A stretch of 15,154 nucleotides of DNA, from NCBI GenBank assembly GCA_048463395.1, contig DBFWPL010000029.1, positions 1 to 15,154 of the forward strand, read 5' to 3'. A program made the position numbers and the translations under genes. Below, one piece after another: positions 7,016-14,939 of the stretch. This DNA comes from JAGAJR01 sp048463395 (GTDB taxonomy: Bacteria; Pseudomonadota; Alphaproteobacteria; RF32; CAG-239). The notes below the pieces were generated by a model that ran no database searches, was not told the origin of the DNA, and saw nothing but the letters and a program-made list of their open reading frames with translations. Positions within the stretch are counted from its first letter, which is position 1, and the number at the start of each line of letters is the position of its first letter.

Positions 7016-8278
7016 ATGAGTCAATTTAAATCAGAATTTTTTAACCTCATGCTGGAACGCGGTTTTTATAACCAATGCACGAACGAGGGTGGTTTTGACA
7101 CCTACCTCTACGAATGCGAAAAAAGCGGAAAACCGGCTGTCGGTTATCTTGGCTCTGACCCTACCGGAGACAGTTTGCACGTCGGACACATCGTTCCGTT
7201 GATGATGATGCGTTGGTTCCAAAAATGCGGACACAAACCCTTAACGCTTGTCGGCGGTGCCACGGCCCGTATCGGAGATCCTTCCGGCAAAGACAAGCTG
7301 CGTCCTTTTTTGGATGAAGCAACTTTGCAACATAACATTGAAGGGCTGAAAAAATCTTTCAGCAAGTTCTTAAAATTCGGCGACGGTGCCAATGATGCCG
7401 TTATGGTCGATAACTGGGATTGGTTTAAGGACATTAACTATCTGGCGTTTCTCCGCGACATCGGAACGTATTATTCCGTCAACCGCATGTTGACAATGGA
7501 CAGCGTCAAAACCCGTTTGGAACGTGAACAGCCGATGTCTTTCCTTGAATTCAACTATATGCTTTTGCAGGGATACGACTTTTGCGAACTTTACAAGCAG
7601 TACGGCTGTCGTGCTCAAATTGCCGGTTCCGACCAATGGGGAAACATCACGTCAGGCACCGAGCTGGGCAGACGTAAATACGATGTGGAATTGTTTGGCT
7701 TTACCAGTCCGATTATTACGGATTCCAACGGTAAAAAAATGGGCAAATCCGAAGGCAACGCCGTTTGGATTAATGACGAGAAACTGCCTGCTTATGATTA
7801 CTATCAATACTTCCGTAATATCGGTGATGCCGAAGTCGGCAAATGCTTAAGAATCTATACAGACCTGCCGATAGATGAAATTCGCCGTCTGGAAGCTCTT
7901 CAAGACAAAGAAATTAATGAAGCCAAGAAGATCCTTGCTTTTGAAGCCACTAAAATCTGCCGAGGAGAAGAGGAAGCGGCAGCCGCTCAGAAAACGGCAA
8001 CTCATGTATTTGAATTAAAAAAGACAGGAGAATTATTGAAATTCCTTGATTGGGAGGTTTATGACGACAATAAATATTTAATAGACGTTTTAATGGAATT
8101 GCAATTAACAGAGAGTCGCGGAGAAGGACGTCGTTTTATCAAACAAAATGCCGTAAAAATTAATGATCGCTTAATTACCGATGAATTATATAAAATCCAA
8201 CCAGAAGATTTAATTAATGGAGAAGCTAAGGTACAATTGGGAAAGAAAAAATTTGGAGGTATTCGAATCACTAAATAA
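7016..8278 (+). CDS. tyrS: Tyrosyl-tRNA synthetase
   Basis: It charges tRNA-Tyr with tyrosine in the cytoplasm. The 420-residue length is standard for the bacterial enzyme. The class I catalytic core shows GSDPTGDSLHVGHIV (HIGH motif HVGH, residues 55-58), VGGATARIGDPSGK (79-92), and the tyrosine-binding segment NYMLLQGYDF (180-189). QIAGSDQWGNITSG follows (201-214), then KMGKSEGNAVW as the KMSKS loop (241-251). The last 70 or so residues form an S4 RNA-binding domain, with FIKQNAVKINDRLITDE and ending KKKFGGIRITK. The start ATG has a strong AAGGAAAGG ribosome site (7003-7011) at good spacing. The gene is monocistronic: divergent from anmK and closed by a perfect 16-bp terminator. Confidence 0.97.
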   Translation: MSQFKSEFFNLMLERGFYNQCTNEGGFDTYLYECEKSGKPAVGYLGSDPTGDSLHVGHIVPLMMMRWFQKCGHKPLTLVGGATARIGDPSGKDKLRPFLDEATLQHNIEGLKKSFSKFLKFGDGANDAVMVDNWDWFKDINYLAFLRDIGTYYSVNRMLTMDSVKTRLEREQPMSFLEFNYMLLQGYDFCELYKQYGCRAQIAGSDQWGNITSGTELGRRKYDVELFGFTSPIITDSNGKKMGKSEGNAVWINDEKLPAYDYYQYFRNIGDAEVGKCLRIYTDLPIDEIRRLEALQDKEINEAKKILAFEATKICRGEEEAAAAQKTATHVFELKKTGELLKFLDWEVYDDNKYLIDVLMELQLTESRGEGRRFIKQNAVKINDRLITDELYKIQPEDLINGEAKVQLGKKKFGGIRITK

Positions 8279-8280
8279 TT

Positions 8281-8316
8281 CAATAAAAAAGGTTCCTTCG
8301 GGAACCTTTTTTATTG
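8281..8316. terminator. Intrinsic terminator after tyrS
   Basis: A 16-bp perfect stem (8281-8296 with 8301-8316) is closed by a TTCG tetraloop. The A/T flanks make it symmetrical, so it may work on both strands. It starts 2 bases after the tyrS stop. Confidence 0.95.
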
Positions 8317-8394
8317 ATTTTCGTCCAAAATTATATATGATGAAAATTAAATCTTTAAGACTCTTTGAATGTATTATTAAAAATCTTTATCAAC

Positions 8395-9153
8395 ATGTTT
8401 AAATTCGTAAAAGAAAACTGGAATGTTCGCAACATTCATGTTGTCAACATCGGAAAACCGACATGGGTTATCAAATCTGCAGAAGGTTGCAACCTCCAAC
8501 TTCCCGAGCAATTCTGTCAGGGCAAACCGCCTCGCAAAAAATTCTGGAAGCGGAATCATCTGGTCTCCCTGGATAAAATCGGTCCTTATGTGATTGGTGT
8601 CAGCATCAACGGGAAAAGAATATACCTGTTTGACGAGGAGCAATATTCCCGGCCGATACGTCTTTATCTTCAAGCCAGAGACGAGGAGATGCGAAACCTT
8701 TGGAATAACATTGTTCCCGTCAGCCAAAATGACTTGGAAAAGCTCCCTTTGTTTATGAACCTCCGTGAGAACTTTTTGTATCAGAAGCTTCCTAATGAGG
8801 AAATCTGGCGGAAAAGACTGGCTTTGGAACTGATAATGTGTCGGGCAATCCAAAAAATTTGCTTCAGACATTATTTTCCATCTCCTTCTTTTACGGAAAA
8901 GATATGCGAAAAGGAGTTTCAGCAAACTCTTCTTGAGGCAGGCTTCCCCGAAGAATACGAGAAGGTTCTTGACAGTGTCGTCTACGAAACAAAATGTATG
9001 CTTCGAGCTTATGTCAAAGACTGTCTACTGGCAATGGTTTCCAAGCGTAAAGCTCTCGGAAAATCCGAATTTCTCACTTATGAGAATGCATTTGTGCCAA
9101 CGGAAATTTCCTTGGACAGTATTAAATTATATGTTTCACAACTTAACGCTTAA
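8395..9153 (+). CDS. Hypothetical protein, 252 residues
   Basis: I do not recognise this protein. It is soluble, with no signal peptide or clear membrane segment. The N-terminal half is beta-rich and aromatic: MFKFVKENWNVRNIHVVNIG, then KIGPYVIGVSINGKRIYLFD. The second half, from about EEIWRKRLALELIMCRAIQK, is helical with many charged residues and several Cys, and ends SIKLYVSQLNA. ATG 8395 is preferred. A TTG at 8365 would add ten residues. Neither has a good ribosome site, so translation may be weak or nearly leaderless (TATTAT at 8372-8377 could be a -10). The gene is followed after 6 bases by a second unknown gene, and terminators bracket the pair, so they form one self-contained unit. 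No close functional guess is possible from sequence alone. The frame is long, and start, stop and spacing are gene-like. Confidence 0.75.
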   Translation: MFKFVKENWNVRNIHVVNIGKPTWVIKSAEGCNLQLPEQFCQGKPPRKKFWKRNHLVSLDKIGPYVIGVSINGKRIYLFDEEQYSRPIRLYLQARDEEMRNLWNNIVPVSQNDLEKLPLFMNLRENFLYQKLPNEEIWRKRLALELIMCRAIQKICFRHYFPSPSFTEKICEKEFQQTLLEAGFPEEYEKVLDSVVYETKCMLRAYVKDCLLAMVSKRKALGKSEFLTYENAFVPTEISLDSIKLYVSQLNA

Positions 9154-9159
9154 CTCTTT

Positions 9160-9570
9160 ATGAAAAGATATGCTGAAACGGAAAAAGACTTCAATAAGCT
9201 GGGGTCTTTGATGAAGCACCGTATTCAAATGCTTCGTTTTACTATCCCCACTTGGAACGAGACAAAAGATCTGAGAGAAATCAACGGTTGTCTAATGGCG
9301 GAAGCGGCTGCCGAGCTGTTTCAAGAGAAACTCTTCAAAAATAAAACCCTGACCGAAACCGATTTTCTGACTGTCGGGAGTCTTATTTTCGGAGACTTTG
9401 CCATTGCCATGGCTTTTGCTTTGATTGCTGACCAGAAAGGCGACGGTCTATGGTATGGTTGCAATCTGGTCAATTCACTGGTCATGTCTCAACCCATCTG
9501 CGGTGATACCCGTGGCAAAATTATCTCAGCAGATCAGCTTTGGAGATATGCTGTTACTCAGGAATTTTGA
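9160..9570 (+). CDS. Hypothetical protein, 136 residues
   Basis: I do not recognise this protein. It begins with a charged helical stretch (ETEKDFNKLGSLMKHRIQML), then REINGCLMAEAAAELFQEKL. A more hydrophobic segment GDFAIAMAFALIADQKGDG follows at about residues 75-93, too short and interrupted to be a sure membrane span. The C-terminal part has CNLVNSLVMSQPICGDTRGK. The start is ATG 9160, 6 bases after the stop of the preceding unknown gene, without a clear Shine-Dalgarno site. Translational coupling to the upstream gene is therefore likely. A strong terminator follows 16 bases after the stop. The tight pairing suggests a joint role with its partner. Nothing in the sequence marks it as toxin, antitoxin, phage or transposon. 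Confidence 0.75.
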   Translation: MKRYAETEKDFNKLGSLMKHRIQMLRFTIPTWNETKDLREINGCLMAEAAAELFQEKLFKNKTLTETDFLTVGSLIFGDFAIAMAFALIADQKGDGLWYGCNLVNSLVMSQPICGDTRGKIISADQLWRYAVTQEF

Positions 9571-9586
9571 AGTCCAAATCCTCTTT

Positions 9587-9633
9587 AATCATTCCGAAAT
9601 GCGTTTTGAGGGCATTTCGGAATGATTGTTTTT
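9587..9633 (+). terminator. Intrinsic terminator after the orphan gene pair
   Basis: A perfect 16-bp stem (9587-9602 with 9612-9627) has a 9-base loop and a GTTTTT tail. It isolates the unknown pair from the Bat cluster. Confidence 0.92.
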
Positions 9634-9643
9634 AAATCCACTC

Positions 9644-9672
9644 TTGATATTTCTCTGATTACCTCTTAAATT
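9644..9672 (+). promoter_or_regulatory. Candidate promoter of the Bat cluster
   Basis: TTGATA (9644-9649), 17 bases, then TAAATT (9667-9672), each a fair match to the sigma70 boxes. It lies between the preceding terminator and the first gene of the cluster. Confidence 0.4.
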
Positions 9673-9710
9673 TACAGAAGGTTTGTTTTATCGTTACAAG
9701 AGGTGCTTAA

Positions 9711-10163
9711 ATGGATAACAATCTCCCGGAATTGCGGGACATTCACCTTCCCGACGGCGTTTCCGCTTTTCCGCCGGCTTATGGTTGGTGGGTACTTATC
9801 GGCGGTGCTCTTGTTATATTTGCTCTGGTTGAAACCATCCTCTTTCTGCGAAAAAAAAGCAAAAAACTTTATGCTTTACGGCTGATTAATCATATTCAGG
9901 AACAAAATGTCGTCGCTGCAGCTTTACAGATGTCAGAAATCCTACGGCGTATCTGCGTTTATAAATACAAAACCGCTGCGGCCTTATTCGGAAAAGACTG
10001 GATTGATTTTTTAAACAGTCATTCCAAGCACAAATTGGAGGGAAAAGCCGCCGGATTGCTGGTAGACGCTCCTTACATTGCTCAAAATACCCAGACTTAC
10101 ACTGCAGAAAATGCCGAAACACTGAAAAATTTCTGTAAAAATTGGATAGGAGAAAATTTATGA
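9711..10163 (+). CDS. DUF4381 membrane protein of the Bat cluster
   Basis: This 150-residue protein opens with MDNNLPELRDIHLPDGVSAF followed by PPAYGWW. That is the DUF4381 signature: L(R)DIHLP, then a Pro-rich PP..GWW just before a membrane span. The single transmembrane helix is about residues 27-46 (VLIGGALVIFALVETILFL), followed by a basic KKSKK stretch and a roughly 100-residue helical cytoplasmic domain. DUF4381 proteins sit in MoxR/Bat gene clusters and are thought to belong to the membrane complex. Their biochemical role is not established. The ribosome site AAGAGGTG (9698-9705) is strong. Its TGA (10161-10163) overlaps the ATG of the BatA-like gene as ATGA, so the two are coupled. 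It is the first gene of the unit. The usual preceding MoxR ATPase and DUF58 genes are absent here. Confidence 0.88.
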   Translation: MDNNLPELRDIHLPDGVSAFPPAYGWWVLIGGALVIFALVETILFLRKKSKKLYALRLINHIQEQNVVAAALQMSEILRRICVYKYKTAAALFGKDWIDFLNSHSKHKLEGKAAGLLVDAPYIAQNTQTYTAENAETLKNFCKNWIGENL

Positions 10164-11161
10164 ATCATTTTGCCTATCCTTTAGCTTTTTTGCTGCTTTT
10201 GCTGCCGTTTGTCATCCGCAGATTTTTTCCTTCGGTCAAGGGATTGCACGGAGATGCTTTACGGGTACCGTTCATTGATGACATCGCCAAAATCAACATT
10301 AAATCAGGGAACTTATGGGGTATCAGCGGCAATGGTTCAACGGGTTGGAATACTCCTCTTTGGCTTTTATATGCCGTTTTTGCCTTATTGGTAACAGCTA
10401 TTGCCCGTCCGCAATGGGTCGGAGAACCTGTCCGTCTGAAAAATTACAGTCGGGATATTTTAATGGTGATGGATATTTCTACCTCCATGCTGGAACCGGA
10501 CTTCGTTCTCCAAGGACGCCGGATTGACCGCTTGACTGCAGTCAAAAAAGCCGCCGGAGAATTTATCCGCAAAAGAAGCGATGATCGAATCGGTCTGGTT
10601 TTGTTCGGCACCAGAGCTTACCTGCAAGCCCCGATTACTTATGATAAAAAATCCGTCGAAGAAATCTTTTGGTCTGCCGAAGCCGGAATGGCCGGAAACT
10701 CCACCTCTATCGGCGATGCGTTGGGGTTATCGCTTAAATCCCTGAAGGATGTTCCGAATCCTGACAAGAAAATCATTATTCTCCTTACCGACGGTGAAAA
10801 CAACGACGGCAGCCTGTCTTTGCCGCAAGCCATTAATCTGGCAAAAAAAGAAGGCGTTAAAGTCTACACCATCGGTGTCGGAAACGACCGTTATCTGGAA
10901 AGTGTTTTCGGCATCAAGCTCGGCAGAAACGATTTGGATGAGAGCGGACTGAAACAAATCGCCGCAGAAACAAATGGAACATATTTCAGGGCTAAAGACA
11001 CCGAAAGCCTACAAAAAATCTATAACATCATTGATAAAATGGAACCCAGTGCCAACGAAGATAAATTTATTCAAGAGACCAAAGAGCTTTATTATATTCC
11101 TTTAATCGGGGCATTTGTACTGGCTTCTATTTTGATCTTTCTCGGCAGGAGGCGTAAATAA
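10160..11161 (+). CDS. batA: BatA-like von Willebrand factor A membrane protein
   Basis: This 333-residue inner-membrane protein carries a VWA domain. Two N-terminal spans (about 6-19 and 65-82) frame a short loop. The VWA domain follows from about residue 98, and a last span at about 312-329 ends in RRRK. The metal-binding MIDAS site is complete: DISTS (105-109), Thr182 in GNSTSIGDAL, and TDGENNDG (Asp211). The order TM-TM-VWA-TM is that of BatA, where the VWA domain is thought to face the periplasm. Bat proteins were named for aerotolerance in Bacteroides, and related MoxR-linked proteins are believed to act in envelope-protein maturation. ATG 10160 is chosen because TAGGAGAA lies just ahead and it gives an ATGA overlap with the DUF4381 gene. 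The in-frame TTG at 10142 is less suitable. The gene overlaps the next one by one base (TAATG). Confidence 0.9.
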   Translation: MNHFAYPLAFLLLLLPFVIRRFFPSVKGLHGDALRVPFIDDIAKINIKSGNLWGISGNGSTGWNTPLWLLYAVFALLVTAIARPQWVGEPVRLKNYSRDILMVMDISTSMLEPDFVLQGRRIDRLTAVKKAAGEFIRKRSDDRIGLVLFGTRAYLQAPITYDKKSVEEIFWSAEAGMAGNSTSIGDALGLSLKSLKDVPNPDKKIIILLTDGENNDGSLSLPQAINLAKKEGVKVYTIGVGNDRYLESVFGIKLGRNDLDESGLKQIAAETNGTYFRAKDTESLQKIYNIIDKMEPSANEDKFIQETKELYYIPLIGAFVLASILIFLGRRRK

Positions 11162-12915
11162 TGCAGGAATTTATCAATAATTTTCATTTTTTGCGTCCGT
11201 TATGGCTGCTGTTGCTTTTGGTTCCGCTGTTCTTTTATTGGAAATATTTCCGAGGAATTAACAATAAATCCTCTTGGGAAAACGTCTGCGACAAACGCCT
11301 TTTGGATTTTCTGCTGGTTAAAGGAAGTTCCAAACAACGCCGGATTATCTCACATATCGGTTTGGGCAGCTTTATTGCCGCGGTTATTGCCATTGCGGGA
11401 CCAAGCTGGGAGAAAAAAGAAGTTCCGAGTTTTGCTCCCGAAAATCCGGTTATGATTTTGCTCAATCTGTCCAGCGACATGGCAGAAACAGACGTTACGC
11501 CTACCCGTCTTTCCAGAGCGAAATATGAAATCAAAGATTTGCTGAACTCGCTTCACAGTGTTCAAAGCGGACTAATCGTATACAGCAGCGAACCTTATTT
11601 GATTACACCAATTACGGATGATTTGAAATTAGTTGAAAATCTGCTTCCCGCTTTGGATTTTAACGTTATGCCAGAAAACGGCGATAGGCTAGACAGAGCT
11701 ATTTCTCTGGCAGAGGAGAAGCTTCAAAACGCCGGATATGCCCAAGGCAATATCATTATTTTTTCTTCTGATGTCGGACATCGATTTGACTTGGCATTGG
11801 ATGCCGCCCGCAATGCTTTTGCCAAAGGATATAAAGTCAGTGTTGCCGCGGTTTCCAAAGACAATACCGACAAACTGGAACTTATTGCCCAAAACGGCGG
11901 CGGTGTTTTTGTTTCCGCGGCGGCTGGTGAGAACAGTCTTTCTCGGCTTTCTTCTTTAATTAACGATAATGCGAGCGACGAGTTAAAACTTTCGGAGAAT
12001 CTCCGCTCCAGCTGGCTTGATTACGGATATTATCTCGTGATTTTGCCGCTTTTGGGATGTTTATATTTCTTTCGCAAAGGAATTTTGGTTATTGCTTTTG
12101 TTATTCTTTTCTCTCATTCAGCAGCAGCCGGATTTTTCCTGAATGACAATCAGGAAGGATTAAAAGCCTTCAATGCCGGAGATTTTGGCTCTGCCGCCGA
12201 AAAATTTAAACAAGATGACTGGAAAGGCTCCAGCTATTATCGGTTGGGCGATTATCAAAAAGCTTACAATGCTTTTTCCCAAAGTAATGAACCGGAAGCC
12301 TTATACAACCAAGGTAATGCTTTGGCAAAATCAGGAAAAATCGACGAAGCCATAAAAAAATACGAAGAAGTATTGCAACGGGAACCAAACCATGAAGATG
12401 CTCAATTTAATCTGGAATATTTAAAACAGCAAAAACAAGAGCAGCAACAGCCATCTCAAAATCAGGATAAAAACCAAGACAATCAAGATCAGAATAATCA
12501 GCAGGATAATTCCTCCGTTTCCAACCAGCAGGAAAATAATCAACAACAGGAGAATAAAGGCGAATCCGAAAACAAAGAAAATCCTGAAGATAAAAATGAA
12601 GAACAAAACCAGCAGGGAAACCAAGATAAGGATAATCAGCAGCAAGAGCAAAATTCTCAAGACAAACAGGATAATTCTGCTGACAAAGAGCAAAAACAAC
12701 AGTCTCAGGCTTCGCAATTACAAGAACAGCAACAAGCTAATGACAACAGAGAAGAAACCGCAGCTCCTCAACCTCAGCAAGAGGATGAAAATGAAAAATA
12801 CGATGAGGAAATGCAGGCTGACATTCAACAGTATCGGGAAATTCCGGAAGACGCCGGCGGTTTAATCAGAGCTTTTATCAAAAAAGAATATATGAGAAAC
12901 AGATATCAGGATTGA
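11161..12915 (+). CDS. batB: BatB-like VWA protein fused to BatC-like TPR repeats
   Basis: This 584-residue protein joins two parts often encoded separately. Residues 1-300 are BatB-like: membrane spans at about 11-28 and 64-80, a VWA domain from about 95, and more hydrophobic spans at about 290-325. The MIDAS site is degenerate. It reads N-L-S-S-D (102-106) instead of DxSxS, and FSSDVG where TDG is expected. Residues about 331-425 form TPR repeats (GLKAFNAGDFGSAAEKFKQD, then EALYNQGNALAKSGKIDEAI). From about 421 to 545 lies a Gln/Asn/Glu/Lys-rich low-complexity linker. The C-terminus IPEDAGGLIRAFIKKEYMRN resembles the DPGGLLRxKF tail common to TPR proteins of these clusters. TPR and tail should lie in the periplasm. 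AGGAGG (11147-11152) precedes ATG 11161, which overlaps the batA stop. It probably scaffolds the Bat complex and does not bind metal. Confidence 0.88.
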   Translation: MQEFINNFHFLRPLWLLLLLVPLFFYWKYFRGINNKSSWENVCDKRLLDFLLVKGSSKQRRIISHIGLGSFIAAVIAIAGPSWEKKEVPSFAPENPVMILLNLSSDMAETDVTPTRLSRAKYEIKDLLNSLHSVQSGLIVYSSEPYLITPITDDLKLVENLLPALDFNVMPENGDRLDRAISLAEEKLQNAGYAQGNIIIFSSDVGHRFDLALDAARNAFAKGYKVSVAAVSKDNTDKLELIAQNGGGVFVSAAAGENSLSRLSSLINDNASDELKLSENLRSSWLDYGYYLVILPLLGCLYFFRKGILVIAFVILFSHSAAAGFFLNDNQEGLKAFNAGDFGSAAEKFKQDDWKGSSYYRLGDYQKAYNAFSQSNEPEALYNQGNALAKSGKIDEAIKKYEEVLQREPNHEDAQFNLEYLKQQKQEQQQPSQNQDKNQDNQDQNNQQDNSSVSNQQENNQQQENKGESENKENPEDKNEEQNQQGNQDKDNQQQEQNSQDKQDNSADKEQKQQSQASQLQEQQQANDNREETAAPQPQQEDENEKYDEEMQADIQQYREIPEDAGGLIRAFIKKEYMRNRYQD

Positions 12916-12925
12916 GGTTTGAATC

Positions 12926-14689
12926 ATGAAAAAATTTATTTTCGCACTGCTTATCGGTCTTTGTTTCAGTTTTAACGTTTCTGCCCAGTCCCTCACGGCA
13001 AAAGCCAATCGGACAAATGTTCCTTTAGGAGAAACCTTTCTTCTGACGCTTGACTACGACGGGGCAAGCACCTCCGCAACACCGGATTTTAATGTCTTGG
13101 ATAAGGATTTTACCATTTATTCCGTTTCTAATTCTTTTCAATCCCGTTATGTCAACGGAAACGTTTCACAACTGAGGCAATGGCAAATCGCATTAATGCC
13201 GAAAAATTCCGGAACAATCACTATTCCGTCGATTACGCTCGACAATTTGAAAAGTAATTCTCTGACCATTCATGTTTCCGATACGGCGACGGTTTCGCCC
13301 GATACGGCAAGCAATGCTTCTCAACCGCGTTTTGCCATTCGGGGAACTGCCGACAACAAAAATCCTTATATTCAACAGCAAATAACTTATACGATTACGT
13401 TATACGACACCGGCGGATTACAGGGAGAAGCCCCGCAGTTTTTGGACAACGGGCAAAATGACTGGATTATCCGAAGCCTGAGAGAACCGGAAGTCAACTC
13501 CAAGGTTATTAACGGCAAATCTGTCCGTGAAATTAAGTTTTTTTATGCTTTGTTTCCGCAGAAAAGCGGTTTGCTGAAAACCCCGGAGGTTCGTTTTAAC
13601 GGCTATTATCTGACCAACAGCCGTATCGGTTCGGATCCGTTTGAAGATATGTTCGGCGGCAATCTGCTCGGGGCAGGTATCGGCTTGTCTGATATGTTTG
13701 CCACCCGCAATCCGGTTTCTTTGGCTGTCAAACCTCTGGAAATTCAGGTTCGTCCGGCTCCTCAGGAGAATAACGGCAATTGGTGGCTTCCGGCAACAAA
13801 AGTTACCTTGTTTTCCGAATGGCAGCCGAAAAATCCGTCTTTCAAAGTCGGAGAAGCCGTCAACCGAACTGTATACCTGAAGGCAGTCGGCGTGGTTGAG
13901 AACCAACTTCCTGAAATTAAATTTAACAAAGTCAGCGGCATTAAACAATATCCTGAAAAAGCTGTTTCTCAAAGCGGCATTGAAAACAACGAAATTGTCG
14001 CCGTTAAGAAAGTCTCCAATGTTTATATTCCGAGCACCAGCGGAAAAAATACCCTGCCGGCCATAGAAGTCAAGTGGTTTAACGTTAAAACCAATCAAAT
14101 GGAAACAGCGGTTCTTCCGGAAGTTAATATTAATGTTGCTCCGGCGGATTCCGTTCCTTCGGCAAATTCGGAACCTCAGGATGACACTCTGGTTCAGAGG
14201 GGGAAAAACATTGAAGAAATCGGAGAAGATTTAGTAAACATTACGGAACAAACACTGCCGAATGTTCCTAATAATCTGAAACTTTATATCTATGCTGTAG
14301 CTTCTTTTCTTATCGGTCTGATTGTCAGTTACTTTTTGTTCCGCACCCAAAAGGTTTCCGGTAATGAAAACACCGGTAATTATAAGAAAAAAGTTTTGTC
14401 ATCCGCCAAAAACAAAGATTTTCGTTCTCTTCGCGACAATATCATCCTTTGGGCGGCAGATCACTATAGGGATGACAATATCAAAAACATTAAAGACGTT
14501 CTTAAATATACCCGCAATAAAGACTTTGAACGGCAATTGGAAATTTTGATATCTCTGCTCTATTCGGATAATCAATCCGAATGGAACGAAAAAGAATTCA
14601 CGGAGATTTTTGATAAAGTAAATAAACAAAAAATCAAAAACAAATCCTCTACGGCAGCTCCTTTGCCAAAACTTTACGACCGTTCATAA
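12926..14689 (+). CDS. batD: BatD-like exported membrane-anchored protein
   Basis: This 587-residue protein has a cleavable-looking signal peptide, with cleavage likely after NVSA (residue 20). A large periplasmic region of beta-sandwich type follows. It begins ANRTNVPLGETFLLTLDYDG and continues with KDFTIYSVSNSFQSRYVNGN and then MPKNSGTITIPSITLDN, a recurrent BatD pattern (function word, nG, then L.P..sG...iP.i). A similar second unit includes FFYALFPQKSGLLKTPEVRF. A transmembrane helix at about 450-472 (LYIYAVASFLIGLIVSYFLF) and a charged, roughly 115-residue cytoplasmic tail end the protein. BatD probably binds or holds envelope substrates or partners for the complex. That is inference from the family. 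GAGG lies 8 bases before the ATG, and the spacing from the upstream stop is 10 bases. It is the last gene, closed by a strong terminator. Confidence 0.9.
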   Translation: MKKFIFALLIGLCFSFNVSAQSLTAKANRTNVPLGETFLLTLDYDGASTSATPDFNVLDKDFTIYSVSNSFQSRYVNGNVSQLRQWQIALMPKNSGTITIPSITLDNLKSNSLTIHVSDTATVSPDTASNASQPRFAIRGTADNKNPYIQQQITYTITLYDTGGLQGEAPQFLDNGQNDWIIRSLREPEVNSKVINGKSVREIKFFYALFPQKSGLLKTPEVRFNGYYLTNSRIGSDPFEDMFGGNLLGAGIGLSDMFATRNPVSLAVKPLEIQVRPAPQENNGNWWLPATKVTLFSEWQPKNPSFKVGEAVNRTVYLKAVGVVENQLPEIKFNKVSGIKQYPEKAVSQSGIENNEIVAVKKVSNVYIPSTSGKNTLPAIEVKWFNVKTNQMETAVLPEVNINVAPADSVPSANSEPQDDTLVQRGKNIEEIGEDLVNITEQTLPNVPNNLKLYIYAVASFLIGLIVSYFLFRTQKVSGNENTGNYKKKVLSSAKNKDFRSLRDNIILWAADHYRDDNIKNIKDVLKYTRNKDFERQLEILISLLYSDNQSEWNEKEFTEIFDKVNKQKIKNKSSTAAPLPKLYDRS

Positions 14690-14696
14690 CAAATTT

Positions 14697-14722
14697 AAGC
14701 CCCTCTGATGAGGGGCTTTTTT
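14697..14722 (+). terminator. Intrinsic terminator of the Bat cluster
   Basis: AAGCCCCTC (14697-14705) and GAGGGGCTT (14710-14718) form a perfect 9-bp stem with loop TGAT and tail TTTTTT. It starts 8 bases after the batD stop. Confidence 0.93.
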
Positions 14723-14939
14723 GTGTCGATCCGGCACTGGCGGAAATTGGCGGTGTTGAGTATCTGCCTTGACATTCCGTTGGTATCTGTGTGCGTGCTG
14801 AGGGGTTAATAATGTAACAGAAATGTTAAAAAGTGCTTTAAAAGCGTGGGTGTACACACTTTTTTGTTGCAAAAAAAAAAAAATGACTTAGTATAGATAG
14901 TGTGTAGGCTTTAGATTTTATAACTGTGTGGGGTGTGCT
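14723..14939. other. Spacer with dyads and an A13 tract upstream of the last gene
   Basis: No gene is seen. A 15-base segment after the terminator (14723-14737) resembles the one after the flagellin terminator and can form a 6-bp hairpin. Further on, AAAAAGTG (14828-14835) pairs with CACTTTTT (14857-14864), and GTGTACAC (14850-14857) is a palindrome. Thirteen A residues (14871-14883) follow TTGCAA (14867-14872). TATAGA (14892-14897) or TATAAC (14919-14924) may be -10 boxes. The promoter is not settled. Confidence 0.45.
14871..14883. repeat. Poly-A tract of 13 bases
   Basis: An uninterrupted A13 run starts 69 bases ahead of the start codon of the secreted-protein gene, between a possible -35 (TTGCAA) and possible -10 boxes. 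It is the longest homopolymer noticed in the window. Confidence 0.9.

Noticed and set aside
6890..7024. Longer AnmK starting at 7024
   Set aside because: The extra 45 residues are unlike the family, cross the promoter region and would overlap the tyrS start.
12421..12717. A 98-residue hydrophobic frame on the minus strand
   Set aside because: It is the antisense shadow of the Gln/Asn-rich codons (CAA/AAT read as Leu/Ile/Val) and has no ribosome site.
14769..14774. TTGACA as a promoter -35 for the last gene
   Set aside because: No -10-like hexamer occurs at 15-19 bases downstream; the nearest AT-rich boxes are over 30 bases away.
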